Shown in pieces: positions 11,760-22,880 of a stretch of 64,000 nt of DNA. Position numbers and translations under genes: made by a program. The stretch is from positions 12,214,001 to 12,278,000 of the forward strand of contig CM060734.1 in NCBI GenBank assembly GCA_030704615.1. The letters are read 5' to 3'. The DNA comes from Takakia lepidozioides (lineage: Eukaryota; Streptophyta; Takakiopsida; Takakiales; Takakiaceae). A model generated the notes under the pieces. The model saw only the letters and a program-made list of their open reading frames with translations, had not been told where the DNA came from and did not search any database. Each line of letters opens with the position of its first letter. Position 1 is the first letter of the stretch.

Positions 11760-12256
11760 ATGAGGGAGGAGTGGATCCATTGGTTCACCATAGACCCGCA
11801 CAAAAAGGACGGTGTTCAATGCAATCTTTGTGCATTGAAGTTGGCGGGTCGCAAAGATCACATGTTATATCACCTCGGCTACAGAGATGGGAAGAATGCA
11901 GGGGTTAGTTTGTGCCCAAAAGCCTCCATGCGAGTGAAAGCCCACTTTGCCCAATGTGGAGGCAATATCCCACCGTCTCTTGATGTGGCCACGGCTTCTG
12001 AGCCAAACACTCCAGGTTCGAATCAAACTGTTCCTCAGAGTTGTACCCAAGGGGATTCTTGCGAGGCGTCTACTGTTCGTGGAGAAGCCGGTGGGTCAGG
12101 AGCAACACCCGATTGTACGCCAGCACTTGTACGGACCAGACCATTGAGGCAACAATCAATGCAAGAAGACTTAAATTTGTCGCATAGGATGACTCTGGAT
12201 AAGAAGTGGGCCCAATTTTTCTACGAGGCCAATATTCCATTCAATGTCTATTTATA
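11760..12256 (+). pseudogene. hAT transposase N-terminal part (BED zinc finger), copy A, cut by inversion
   Basis: The frame opens MREEWIHWFTID and has a BED-type finger, CNLC then HMLYH, followed by LCPKASMRVKAHFAQCGGNI. BED fingers bind DNA and usually lie at the N-terminus of hAT transposases. A linker leads to KKWAQFFYEANIPFNV, where the homologous copy B continues with ARLPAFVSAV. In copy A the frame instead enters hairpin-array sequence and stops. The rest of the transposase lies inverted at 13131-15570. The ATG at 11760 is chosen by alignment with copy B (21089). No in-frame stop interrupts this piece. Confidence 0.85.
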
Positions 12257-12422
12257 GGCGCGACCACCAACAGAGGGGTGGTCGCAGAAATTTTGTTTAA
12301 AACAAATAGGTGCGACCACCACCTGCTGGTGGTCGCACTATTTTCCTTTTCTTTAATAGATGCGACCACCAGCAGGGAGGTGGTCGTAAGGGGGTGGTCG
12401 CATAATTTTCCGATTTTTTAAT
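12256..12422. repeat. Hairpin array 2 of copy A, inverted part, left of the SINE
   Basis: Three or four GCGACCACC hairpins with loops in the same sense as array 1 (AACAGAGG, AGCAGGG). They immediately follow the truncated BED-finger exon. They continue at 12651-12815 after a SINE insertion. Confidence 0.85.
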
Positions 12423-12430
12423 ATCTACCA

Positions 12431-12650
12431 ACAGTTAGTAGCTCAGTTGGTTAAGTGCACTGAGTGTGACCCGGACGATTCTGGGGTCAAATCTTGCTAC
12501 TTGATGGGTGTGGTATGGTTCGTATGTGGTGCCCCATTCCTACGCCTCTTGGCGCATAAATGAAAGAGGTTATTTTCTCCTCTCACTACTAAGGGGCATG
12601 ATTTGTGAGCTGTCGCTCCCAGGTGTTTCCCAAAATAAAATAAAATAAAA
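12431..12650 (+). mobile_element. tRNA-derived SINE inserted in the hairpin array
   Basis: A box TAGCTCAGTTGG (12439-12450), B-box-like GGTCAAATC (12484-12492), a roughly 130-bp unrelated body and a (AAAAT)n tail (12632-12650) make a standard tRNA-SINE layout. ATCTACCA before it and ATCTACGA after it form a probable imperfect target-site duplication. Confidence 0.8.
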
Positions 12651-12815
12651 TCTACGACCACCAGCAGGGGTAATCAGTAAATCAGTAAATATGTGCGACT
12701 ACCAGCAGGGGGGTGGTCGCAACATTTTTCTTTTATTTTAACAGTTGCGACGACCACTACTGGTGGTCACACAATTGTTTTTTTAAAAATAAGTGCGACC
12801 ACCAGGAGGTTGGTC
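12651..12815. repeat. Hairpin array 2 of copy A, inverted part, right of the SINE
   Basis: Four more GCGACCACC-type hairpins, some degraded (for example TGCGACTACCAGCAGG and TGCGACGACCACTACTGG). The following 12816-13130 holds no recognisable feature. Confidence 0.8.
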
Positions 12816-13130
12816 CCCTTGCACCTATATGTATGTTTGGAGAGGCAGATGAAAAGCACATGTATTGACTCCCCATGGATTTGTGAAGGGGAAGATGAAT
12901 GTTAGGAGCTGCACTTGGCTTTTGTGGCTTTCGAAACCATAATAGAAAATCAACAATGTAAAGGTAATGACGAAACACAAACACACGCACAACCACCAAA
13001 CCCTTTCTTGGGTACACATATTCCACCATTTTTATTTCCGTACACGTATGCATATACCCAAACTGAAGCATGGATATCCATGGAAACATACTACACATCA
13101 TGTGACAGGTCACAGAAGTTATAGGTGTAC

Positions 13131-15570
13131 CTAATTCCGTCTGGCACGACGACGATGGTATGATCTCACGTCTAGTACAAAATCTTCGTCCCCACTCACT
13201 TCACCCCCGTTCCCATGATCAGTGCTAGAATCATGATCTCCATCTGTTCTTTCGTTTCCAGACGCAACTGGCCGTTGGACCTGTAGTCGTCCTCGGAGTA
13301 CGTTCAGTTGTCTCTCTGGTCGATTTCCACTCCTATCATGAATACCATGTAGGGTATCAGGCCTGTTCACAGGTTGGTCACCAACAAAAGGTTGCATAAT
13401 TCTTTGCCGTTTATGGGCTTGTCCCGGATTTCGTGGTGGCCTTGGAGCAGGTCTCGTATAAGGAAGGCTACTCGCACGTACATCAGAGGGGTCGACATGA
13501 GAGGAAGGGGCATGAGATGGACCAGCGAGGGTCGAGGGAGCACGGTTCACATGTGGACGTCGTCGGGCCAGATGAAACGACAATGGCCGGTCGTCGTCAT
13601 CCGATGGTTTGACTTGCAGAAGTCCCGCAGCAGAAGAACCATCTCCCAATATCGGAGTAGCGATGGAAGGAATTACATGAGGGGGAAAGAGACTAGATGG
13701 ACCAGCATGGGATGGACCGGCTTGAGAAAGATAAACATGAGATGGAGCGGGGTGAGATGAAGCACGGTTCACAGGGGCACGATGTCGGTGAAGGAATGAC
13801 AACGGCCGGTTGTCATCATCCGACGATTCGACTTGCACATCTCCCGCAGTCCGTGGAACTTGTGGTGGGGGAGAGTTGACCTCAACTTCATTGTTGAGAG
13901 TGTGCTCCACTGGGGGAAGGGGGTCCGCAATTGGGATGATACCATGTCATAGTTCATCAACAACAAGGTCATCAACGGATGATGCATTGCAGCATCATCG
14001 TCATTAAATTCATATGGGTCATGTGGAGGATTGCCCACATCATCGGACCCATCCCAACCGTCGGAGTCGAAGTCCCTCGCAGTGTCAGTGTCATCATTGC
14101 TGTTAGATTGGACCTCTGAGGTAGATTCTTCAGACAAGAGATTCTTCTCGTACCATATAGATGCGTCACTTGCTCTCATCTCTCGCAGTAGCCTACAATT
14201 CGTGTAGACATAAACCAATTTGTTAGCCCTGGCAGGATTCAAGCTGTTGCGAATCTTGTTGTGAACAAACGAGTAACTGCTCCAGTTCCGCTCACAGGAC
14301 GAGGTAGAGCACACTTGAGCAAGAATACGCTTTGTAATGGGAGCTAACGTTCTTGCTCCTGCTCCAATCAGATCCCACCATTCATGTGGCAACATGTTCA
14401 TTGCTTTTGGATCCGGCATGTCATGGAAAGGATTCTGCCGATCCGAGAAGCACTCGTACTCGGACAACGCTCGCTCTGCCATGTTCAAGGGCACAAGTTG
14501 CATGATGACCCGTACAAGCCCGGCTTTGGCATCCACATCGTCTCTCAAATCCGTATTGTCCAGCAATAATGGATTCAGCAAGGCCCCCGCATAATGCAAG
14601 TCCGTGCGAACCATCCGTTTGCGGTTGTAAAATGCATCCTCGGTCCTTGCCGCCAAATCATCGTCCATAGAAAATGGAGGACGCCTCAAGGATTGCACGT
14701 GATTCTCAAGGTTTTCCAATATCAACCATGCTTTACCCATTATTGGTTGTTTTCCATCAAACTCCCGCAAAGCAATCAACACTGGCTCCACCATGTATAC
14801 AAAATTTGCACATTTCGCCCAGAAATCGTCGGAGCGAATGATTGCGCGGACCCTCCAATTTTTGCTCAAAGACTTGGACTTACGAGAGTCGCGTAAGGTG
14901 CCCACATACGCATCCCATTGAGGGTCAATGATCACCTGCTCCAGACCCGCCCTCACAGTCACCAGTCGATCCACCATCAAAAAATTTGTGGCAAAGCGGG
15001 TTTCACCCGGGATCCTAAGGCTGTATTTGGGTTCATGTTTTCTAAACAATGCCAGAGGGATGTGATGTGTACGAATGAACGTCACAACCGACTTTGCCCT
15101 TTTTACTAGTTGTTTCATCCATGATTCTTTTCCCCAATCCTCCAAAAGGAGATCAAAGATATGAGCAGCACACCCTTGGTAATATAGATGGGGATATCGT
15201 ACAATCAAAATATCGGCCATATTAACCATGTTAGATGCATTGTCCGTGCACACTTGGACAATTTTATCAGCTCCAATTTTATCGATGTAACTCGTCAACA
15301 ACCCTGCTTGATAACGTGCATCTTTTCTCTCCCCGCTTGTGTCAACGGATCCTAAAAATTGTTCCCCCGCATGACAGACCAGCATGACATTGAACAGTGG
15401 TCGATTAGTAACAGAACTCCAACCGTCCGCACATATAGTGCTTCCATATTTCCGGAGAGAATCACCTGTCTTTTCATTCACCTTTTGGGTGAGGTCAGAC
15501 ATAGCCTCTTCTAGCAATCTCGTGCGGAGATCGCGATAACTCGGAGGTGTGTATGTGGACTTGGATATAT
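13131..15570 (-). pseudogene. hAT transposase catalytic body and C-terminal tail, copy A, inverted
   Basis: Reading leftwards from about 15570, the frame gives STYTPPSYRDLRT, then a DUF659-type block (STICADGWSSVTNRPLFNV, CTDNASNM, YYQGCAAHIFDLLLEDWGK), a long helical region, and the hAT dimerisation domain (RILAQVCSTSSCERNWSSYS, IRNSLNPARANKLVYV). hAT transposases cut and paste DNA with an RNase-H-like fold. One frame is open to about 13925. After a frameshift it continues to 13131 as a low-complexity SHAGPS-rich tail ending in a conserved MQPFVGDQPVNRPDTL block also seen in copy B. The start codon lies with the BED exon at 11760 on the other strand, so inversion has split the gene. This is the best-preserved catalytic region in the window. 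Confidence 0.9.
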
Positions 15571-15845
15571 ATGCGACCACCTCCCTGCTGATTAAAAAAA
15601 ATAAAAATCTACGACCACCCCCTTGCTGGTGGTCGCACCCATTAAAAAAAAAAAAAATCTGCGACCACCCCCCTGCTGGTGGTCGCATCCATTTAAAAAA
15701 AAAAAAAAAAAACTGCGACCACCCCGTTGCTGGTGGTCGCACCCATTAAAAAACATAAACAAATCTGCGACCACCCCCCTGCTGGTGGTCACATATAATA
15801 AATAAAAGAAAAAAAGATGCGATCACCCCTGCTGGCGGTCGCAGC
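15570..15845. repeat. Hairpin array 2 of copy A, uninverted part
   Basis: Six hairpins read GCGACCACC-CCCCTGCT-GGTGGTCGCA. The loop is the reverse complement of the AGCAGGGG loop of 10751-12815. This orientation switch is what is expected if 12250-15570 was inverted and array 2 was split by one breakpoint. Confidence 0.85.
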
Positions 15846-15902
15846 TATTAATAGCGTGCGCAGTCATGATGACAGCGCGCGCCCCGAGTGTGGAGGGGGG
15901 GC

Positions 15903-15940
15903 TTATAAGGCCTTGAAGGCCATTCTCTCCCTCACTTTTC
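15903..15940 (+). promoter_or_regulatory. Core promoter of the RING-H2 gene, copy A
   Basis: A G-rich run is followed by TTATAAGG (15903-15910) and then CTCTCCCTCACTTTT (about 15925-15939). This matches the TATA plus CTCACTT arrangement before the other genes of this transposon family. Confidence 0.65.
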
Positions 15941-16271
15941 TCCACACCAGGACTTGGTGGGCGATGGGATGTTGTATTCATTGTCATTGAGTCCAAGTGG
16001 AGAGGGGTGCTATTGGTTGGGTGGGGGGTATTCTGGGCCGTTGGATTCTACGAAATCGATGCTGAGTATCTCCCGGGAAGCCCTCCTCTAGCACCCATGT
16101 TTTTTTCATTGCACATTGCGTCATATCACTTAGAACCGTCGAGGGAGTGACACGTGCCTCTAGTACTTGGGGAGGATTCATTAGGGAGTAGGATTAGGTA
16201 CGATTTAGGAGGGTTGGGAGAACATTTTTCTTAGCAAACACCTGTCGAGTAGGGGTAAGCCAAAGCCATAA

Positions 16272-18655
16272 ATGGCGGAGGAGAAAGACAGAGGAGGTCA
16301 TCCCAGGGATGACGATAATGAACCTGGACCTCCCAAAAAAAAACCAAAAGGAGCCAGGCGTGAACTTCGTTGGGACATATACAATGACCCCAACATTCTT
16401 GCGGAACCAGGTTGGGAAGTTTGGAAGTTGGGGCAGCGGTGGTCGCTTGGTGACTGCAAGAAATTTGTGGACTGGTGTCACATAAATCGTTTGTGGCCCA
16501 GAGATAGGCATGATCCACAAACCAAACAAAATCAAAGCTAGCTTGCATTCCTGCGCCAACCCGCATTTCCGCCACAGGGCAGAGGAGGTACATACAACAT
16601 TGTGGGGTCAACCGTTCGTCAACAACAAGGTCCCGTATTTATTTGCGGCCATGTTGTTGATTTTATTGCGACCAGTGGATTGGCAAACTGCCACTGCGAG
16701 ACAACGTACTAGACTATGCATGTTCTCTGATATCCCAGACTTGTATATACGTCAGGGGCAGGACATCATACGGTTCGATGGAAACGACGAGGTGGAAGAA
16801 GGAGGAAAGACGGATGGAAACGACGATGTGGAAGAAGGAGGAAATGCAGACCAACCTCCAGATTATACGCCGCAATAGGTCTCCGCAGCCGGGCCTTCAA
16901 CGTCTGAGGTGGAGGGGGGCGAGGTTGCTCTCCGTTGGAGGAACAGTTGGCCGCACATGAACAACACATCAAAGACCTGCAGGACATTGTTCATTTGCAA
17001 CGGTGGCAAATAGCAAAGTTGCTTGATAGAATGGGGTTGGGGACTCTCGACAGCGTACGCGGTGTGCTTCAAGATCCGAGGCCAATCACCAACGAGCAAG
17101 ACATATTGGCGCGTTTGAATATGCCACCAATGGACATTGACCGCGTCATCGACGGGGTTGACTCAATCGGGCATGGGAATGAAGTGCAAACGTCTGAATT
17201 GGACCCGGCGAGGGTTGAGGAAGAAAGACTTGCGGCGGAGAGGGCAAGAAAAGGGAATGACCCCATAGTGGAAACTGGGGAATGTTCAGCCGTGCAAATT
17301 ACATCGGCCCAAGAACAGGAATTAGAGCAGCTTGTGGGGGAACGCGAGCAAGCTAGGGCTGTTGTATATCGGTACTCAAATGCCATGCAAATCCGATCGT
17401 GGCCATGGTTGAAGGGGAATTGGCGGAATTGGGTGACATGGGCGGGCCATCTAGCATCGCGGGAAACACGGATAGAAGAAGCGTTGTCCTCCCTCCAACG
17501 TGCAGCACGTTTGTCGAATTGAAGCGTAGATAACATCTATGCTAATTTGCACGACACTGTGCGTGATGTATTCACGTAGTACACTGGATTCACCACATGG
17601 GGTGATGTGCATGCCATGTTTGAGCACTGTGTGCATATAATTTCCGATACCAATAACAGCATAAACTGGGATTTGGAAGTAGAGGAGGAGTGGGACACCA
17701 GGCCGAGGATGTCATCCTACATTAATGAGGATAAACGGACGTGGATACCACAGAGCAATCCAGCGTCATAAGTAACAGATGGTACGGTGTGCACAATGTG
17801 CCTAAATCCTTATGGACTGGAGGGAGGCTATATGTTTGGTTCATGTGGCCATTTGTTCCATCCCACATGTCTCAGCCATGCGAGCCAGCCAATGCCCTGA
17901 CTGCCGTGGACCAATCCATCGACGTTTCTACGAGTTGTTTGGGTTGCAATACAATATGCCCACGAGATACGAGTACAACCGGTACAACACGCCATTGGAT
18001 GTATCGCCTTACGATTTTTTAAATTGGCAGCACTGGGGGGAGACAATGACATGGGATGCTCCAAGAGAGATGCACACCTTGGATGCGAAGACGTTCACTA
18101 GGGTTAAAGATCCGGTGACCTTTTGGGTGACATCCAACTGGGAAATAACCGTGCGTGCTAGAGGCATACGGGACCTAGTCCAAATGAAGTTTTTTTGCCG
18201 GAACTTGGGAGGGCATTGGAACTGTACCAAACAAAGATTCTTCCGACTGCCTGAGGATCCGTGGGTGCCAGCGGAAAACGCCCCATACAATCGCGAACCG
18301 ATTGGGAGAGACCTATTTCTGAGGAAGTTGGAGGCCGCTAGCATCCGTTGGAGGATATGAATGAGACGTACTGGGTGCCTCGTCGGATGATGGGCCATTT
18401 CTTCTAGAGTTGCGCAGAGACCCCCAGCAGGAGGAGGTGTTGGACAATTTCAAGGCTGTCATCACGAGTGTGGAAAAGTATTGGCAGAACACATGGCGTG
18501 ACCAAGTTGCCCCTATCCCAGGGGTGTTCTTGCCACTTCCAAACATATCGGATTTAATTGAAAAATTGCATGTCGCCGTAGCAAGAGCGACACAGAGGGC
18601 ATGTACAATGCAATGGCAAAGTTTGAAAGCATTTAGAAATCGGCACATCAAGTAA
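16272..18655 (+). pseudogene. Second transposon gene: coiled-coil, RING-H2 protein, copy A (frameshifted)
   Basis: Homologous along its length to 50123-52303 but broken by several stops and shifts. In order it has an N-terminal Lys/Pro-rich segment (GPPKKKPKGARREL); a conserved CKKFVDWCHINRLWPRDRH block; an acidic repeat; a helical, Glu/Arg-rich coiled-coil (16935-17522, EEQLAAHEQHIKDLQ); then a RING-H2 finger (17789-17925: CTMC, CGHLFH, C, CPDC) with a 1-base shift inside it. A conserved C-terminal block follows (WVTSNWEITVRARGIRDL, FCRNLGGHW). RING-H2 domains usually recruit E2 ubiquitin-conjugating enzymes, so an E3 ligase-like role is possible but unproven. I do not recognise the gene outside the RING. 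Its position after the transposase and a promoter of the same type suggest it belongs to the transposon. Confidence 0.8.
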
Positions 18656-18686
18656 CCATTGGTTCCTCCTGTGAACCATTTTTTAT

Positions 18687-18840
18687 TGATCTCATACTTC
18701 TCCGGTCCATGTATGAGGCATGTAGAACATATTGGTAAAATTTCAAATCATTCAATTTTTTTTTTATCAATGAACCTTTGGTTTATCCTTTCACACCATT
18801 AATGATTAATCACATAAATGAACAGACGCATAAATCATTT
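18687..18840 (+). repeat. Remnant of right terminal repeat of copy A and junction with copy B
   Basis: ATTGATCTCATACTTCTCCG onwards (18687-18755) matches the 118-bp terminal unit in the same orientation as at copy B's right end. At about 18840 the orientation flips to the left terminus of copy B. The two elements therefore abut tail to head here. Confidence 0.6.
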
Positions 18841-18841
18841 G

Positions 18842-19652
18842 CCTCCAAATGATTTTGGTTCGCTTTCAGACTTGGCCAGTATCTTCAATGTACCATGGAA
18901 GAGGCCCGAGAGTAATATGAGATCAATCGAAATTCGTTCAATGGGCCAACGGATGGTTTCCCATCCAAATGATTTTCGTTCACTTTGAGACTTGGCCAGT
19001 GTGTTCAATGTACCCTCTGATAAGTCCCAGTGTAATATGAGATCAATCGAAATTCGTTCAATGGGCCAATGAGGCGTTCATCTGGTTTTTGTTCATTGCG
19101 AAAAAAAAATCCTGCAATGCGTGCACGGCTATTGCACCCATTGAACGGATGTGGTTGAAGCCCCTCTTTTGCCCGCATATGCTTGAACATGTGCGGAGAC
19201 ACAACAGACGAATAAATCATTTGCCTCCCCATCGACACCAAGCCATTCCATAATGTAATTGAATTTGAATTAATTTTAAGCCAATAAATAGGTTTGCACT
19301 GCCTTTCATTGGGGGTTTCTGGCACGTATCGATTTTGTTTTTGGCTCAATTTTGTTCTGCGGCTTCCAGCATCCCACCACTACTTCCCCGCCAAAATTTG
19401 GACCAATTAAAAATGCCCCCAAAAGAAAGTGTTCTCTTCGCTCACTATTGCAGAACTCTCTATGAAGAGTGCATGAAGTTGAACACAAATCAAGTTTGGA
19501 GTGCAAAACAAGGAAGAAACTGTGGTTTTGGGTCCAAATGAATTATGTTCGCTCCCAAATTTGGCACACACGTTGCATATGGCTACATTACACGCCCCAT
19601 TCAAAAATCAAATGAAAAAAAAAATCGTGAGCAAGCGAAACACAGTCCAACA
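18842..19652 (+). repeat. Left terminal inverted repeat of copy B (~0.8 kb)
   Basis: This segment is the reverse complement, with about 10% or more divergence by eye, of 53297-54145. It begins with two 118-bp-type units (near 18862 and 18970) containing GATCAATCGAAATTCGTTCA. It continues through a unique block and ends at GCGAAACACAGTCCAA just before the hairpin array. Short open frames here have mirror images at the other end and are not genes. Confidence 0.8.
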
Positions 19653-19654
19653 TG

Positions 19655-20675
19655 TCGCGACCGCCAATTATGGCGGTCGCTTTGTTTTTCGAAATTAAAA
19701 AGGAAGTAGCGACCGCCATATAGGCGGTCGCTTAAAATTTGTTTAAAAAAAAAGCAAGATTGGTGGTCGCACTGGCGGTCGCTTTATTTTTTGAATTTTA
19801 AAAAAAGAAATAGTGACCGCTATCTTGGCGGTCGCTTCAATTTATTTTAAAAAAAAAACAAGATTGGCGGTCGCATTGGCGGTTGCTTAATTATTATGGC
19901 GGTCGCTTTGTTTTTCGAAATTAAAAAGGAAGTAGCGACCGCCATATTGGCGGTCGCTTAAAATTTGTTTAAAAAAAAAGCAAGATTGGTGGTCGCACTG
20001 GCGGTCGCTTTATTTTTTGAATTAAAAAAAAGAAATAGTGACCGCTATCTTGGCGGTCACTTCAATTTATTTTAAAAAAAAAACAAGATTGGCGGTCGCA
20101 TTGGCGGTTGCTTAATTTAAAAAAGAAAACAGGCGACTGACGTATTGGCGGTCGCCTAATTTTAAAAAAGAAAACAAGCGACTGCCGTATTGGCAGTCGC
20201 ACAATTTTGTAAATATGTACAGAACAAGCGACCGCCATATGGTGGTCGGATAATTTCAAAAATATATAAAAACAGCGACCGCCATTGGGCGGTCTCTTAA
20301 TTTAAAGAATATATAGAAAAACAAACGACCGCCATAAAATATAAAGATTAAAAGCGACCACCTTACTGGCGGTCGCGTTTTTTTTCAAAATATTAAAAAT
20401 AAAAGCGACCACCATATTGGCGGTCGCTTTATTTTAAATATATTAACAAATGAAGCGACCGCCATACCGGCAGTCGCATTATATTTCGAAATAAAAAACA
20501 ATATTGACCGCCATACGGGCGGTCGCTTAAATTTAAAAATATACAAAATAGAAGTGACCGCAATATTGCACAAAATGAAAGGAAATAAAAGTGACCGCAG
20601 TAGTGGCGGTCGCTTGTTTTTTCATAAATAAAAGTACGGACCGTAGTATTAGCGGTCGCTTAATTTCAAAATTAC
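19655..20675. repeat. Hairpin array 1 of transposon copy B (GCGACCGCC family, ~22 hairpins)
   Basis: About 22 palindromes of the form GCGACCGCC-5 nt-GGCGGTCGC occur every 45-53 bp in AT-rich spacers. A 227-bp block of several hairpins is duplicated in tandem (GGCGGTCGCTTTG at 19671 and 19898). A few hairpins keep the ACC form or have lost one arm. The position relative to the transposase gene is the same as array 1 in copy A. Confidence 0.9.
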
Positions 20676-20762
20676 AACAAATATGGTTGTACAGCCTTTT
20701 TCGGGTGGGCGCAATTGGTTCGTTATTTATTCATTGCACTTTCACTTTCATCCCTCTTTGAT

Positions 20763-20801
20763 CATATATAAGGGAGGAGGGTCACCAAGCTCCTCACTTC
20801 T
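20763..20801 (+). promoter_or_regulatory. Core promoter of hAT transposase, copy B
   Basis: CATATATAAGGG (20763-20774) is followed by CTCCTCACTTC (20790-20800). The paired motif and the leader downstream (AAGAGGAGGGTGCGxAC near 20860) are shared with copy A near 11530. Confidence 0.7.
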
Positions 20802-21088
20802 TTTGGCGCAAATACTTGAGGTTGCTTTGGATGTTCTCTTCCATTGAACGAGAGTGTAGCCCAAGAGGAGGGTGCGCACATTTTGCCGTTGTGGCTTCCA
20901 CCAAAGCCACTTCAGCAGATTGTGTATAAGCTCAACACTACAACCCACATCGACCCACTTGGGTTGTTGACAGGTGTAGAAGTGTTGGGCTATCGCATTG
21001 CACTCTACATTCACAACACGTTCATTTATAGGTGACTGTTTTTTGTTGCTTACATCGCTAGGTCCCAGGGAGTGGATATTGGGTGAAG

Positions 21089-21976
21089 ATGAGGGAGGAA
21101 TTGAGCCCTTGGTATACGACAATCCCGAACACTGTCAGTGCCACTGGTAGTGTTTAGTGCAACCTATGTGGATTAAAACTTTCTTATCGTAAGGATCGGT
21201 TGCTCGCTCACCTCGGCTATAAAGGTGTGAAGAGCGCTGGGGTGGGTTTATGCCCCAAAGCATCTATGCTGGTAAAAAACCACTTTGCCCAGTGTGGAGG
21301 CAATATTCCAATGTCTTTGGATCTGGACATGACCTCCGAGCAGAACACTCCATCTTCCCGTTAGGATGCCCCGATTAGTACCCAGGGCGACTCTTGTGAG
21401 GCTTCGGGTGTCCTTGGACAAGTGGGTTGTGCCGGAGCAATACCTGCTTCAACACCTCTTTATACCCCTACACTTCAATGGAGTAGAGGATTACGGCAGC
21501 AATCCATGCAAGAAGGTCTTAACTTGTCTGCGAAAAGACAGTTGGCGCAGTTTTTCTTCGAGGCCAACATACCATTTAATGTGGCAAGGCTTCCGGCATT
21601 TGTTTCTGCCGTTAGAGCAACCTCGGAGTCCAGATCCACGTACGTACCTCCGACTTATCACAATCTCCGCACATGATTGCTAGAAGACGTCATGACCGAG
21701 CTTACCCAAAAGGTCAACGATAGGATGGGCGAGTGCATCAGAAAATATGGAAGCACTATATGTGCGGATGGTTGGAATTTTGTCACAAGCAGACCGTTGT
21801 TCAATGTCATGCTCGTATGACTAGCTGGAGAACAATTTTTGGGATCGGTCGACACTAGCGGCGAGAAGAAATATGGACGTTATCAATGCCAACTATTGAC
21901 GGACTTCATCGAATAGGTCGGAAGTGATAGAATCGTGCAAATATGCACAGACAATGCCACTAACATGAGAAACACT
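21089..21976 (+). pseudogene. hAT transposase copy B, part 1: BED finger to start of DUF659
   Basis: The frame starts MREELSPWYTT and keeps the BED finger (CNLCGLKLS, then LLAHLGY) and the FAQCGGNIP block. It continues without inversion through FFEANIPFNVARLPAFVSAV and STYVPPTYHNLRT into DUF659 (STICADGWNFVTSRPLFNV, CTDNATNMRNT). Several in-frame stops (for example just before CNLC, and after SSR) make it a pseudogene. It is cut at 21976 by the Ty3/gypsy insertion and resumes at 33754, where GCA GAC ATG (ADM) continues the frame. This copy shows the ancestral order that copy A has lost. Confidence 0.9.
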
Positions 21977-22421
21977 TGTCGTGTGCATACATATCGCTAC
22001 ACAACTACATCGCTGTCCAAACCACACCACACATATATGCACAATAAAGTAGTCTGCCACAATGATAAAAAGCTAAAGGACACACACTCTCAACACAAGA
22101 AATATGAAATCCATTGCTATCACTTTTTAAAATAGAAGTCGAGCCAGGGGCACCCCAAGCTATGGGGACTCCACCCCACAACAACCTACACTCCCATCAT
22201 AAGCACACACAGCTTTTAAACGCAAGAAGGAGCTCGGTCGCGCAGGCTCAACTCGAGAGAGATGAGCTGCGCGACTGCCGCTCTCGTGAAGATAAGACGG
22301 ACCAGGTGTCAAACTAAACTTGACACCTGATTTAACACTTGACCTAAATCCAAGTGTTAAATACAAATAACTAGTTTTATTCTAGCTGTTTTCACACTGT
22401 GCTTATTTAACTTGACAGCTG
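21977..22421 (-). repeat. 3' LTR of the methyltransferase-bearing Ty3/gypsy element
   Basis: About 360 bp (22062-22421) are nearly identical to 33390-33749, in direct orientation. The outer 84 bp (21977-22061) are not shared with the 5' LTR. Instead they are duplicated in part at 22423-22497 (GCATACATATCGCTACACAA), just inside the LTR. The following 22500-22880 is the 3' untranslated region with no gene. Confidence 0.75.
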
Positions 22422-22880
22422 TCGTGCGCATACATATCGCTACACAAACTACATCGCTGTCCAAACCACACCACATATATATGCACAATAAAGTATCTGC
22501 ACAATCGCCCCCCTAGCTGGTGGATAGGTCCCTCTACCTCCAGATAGCTACAAGATGTAATAGCCACAGCCGTACTAAGTCCTCTATCACTGTCCCTATT
22601 GTACTCAAACTCTATAGACCAAGAGGCCGGGTACAAGAGTAGCCCCATCGTTAGTCGCCGTCTTGCAATCTGTGAACTTGAGCCAGGATCTCGTGTGTTC
22701 AAGGTCTCCTAGTAGCTGGGCCTTGCGTTTCTTGTTAGCCTTCCATGGTTGTATCCACTCCCACTATCCAATGCAATGTGGACATAACCAATCCCCATCG
22801 GAACCATCTCAAGAGGTGGTCAAGCATCCCATATGCCAACCTCTAGAGCATCGATCACACCCAGCATGGTGGCTGCCCCT

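Noticed and set aside
15549-15805. Several overlapping short frames on both strands
   Set aside because: Low-complexity translations of hairpin stems and poly-A or poly-T spacers; the transposase frame entering here is also spurious beyond about 15570.
19005-19650. Possible small genes on the minus strand
   Set aside because: The same frames appear mirrored at 53341-53899 because the segment is a terminal inverted repeat; no domain and no codon-like conservation.
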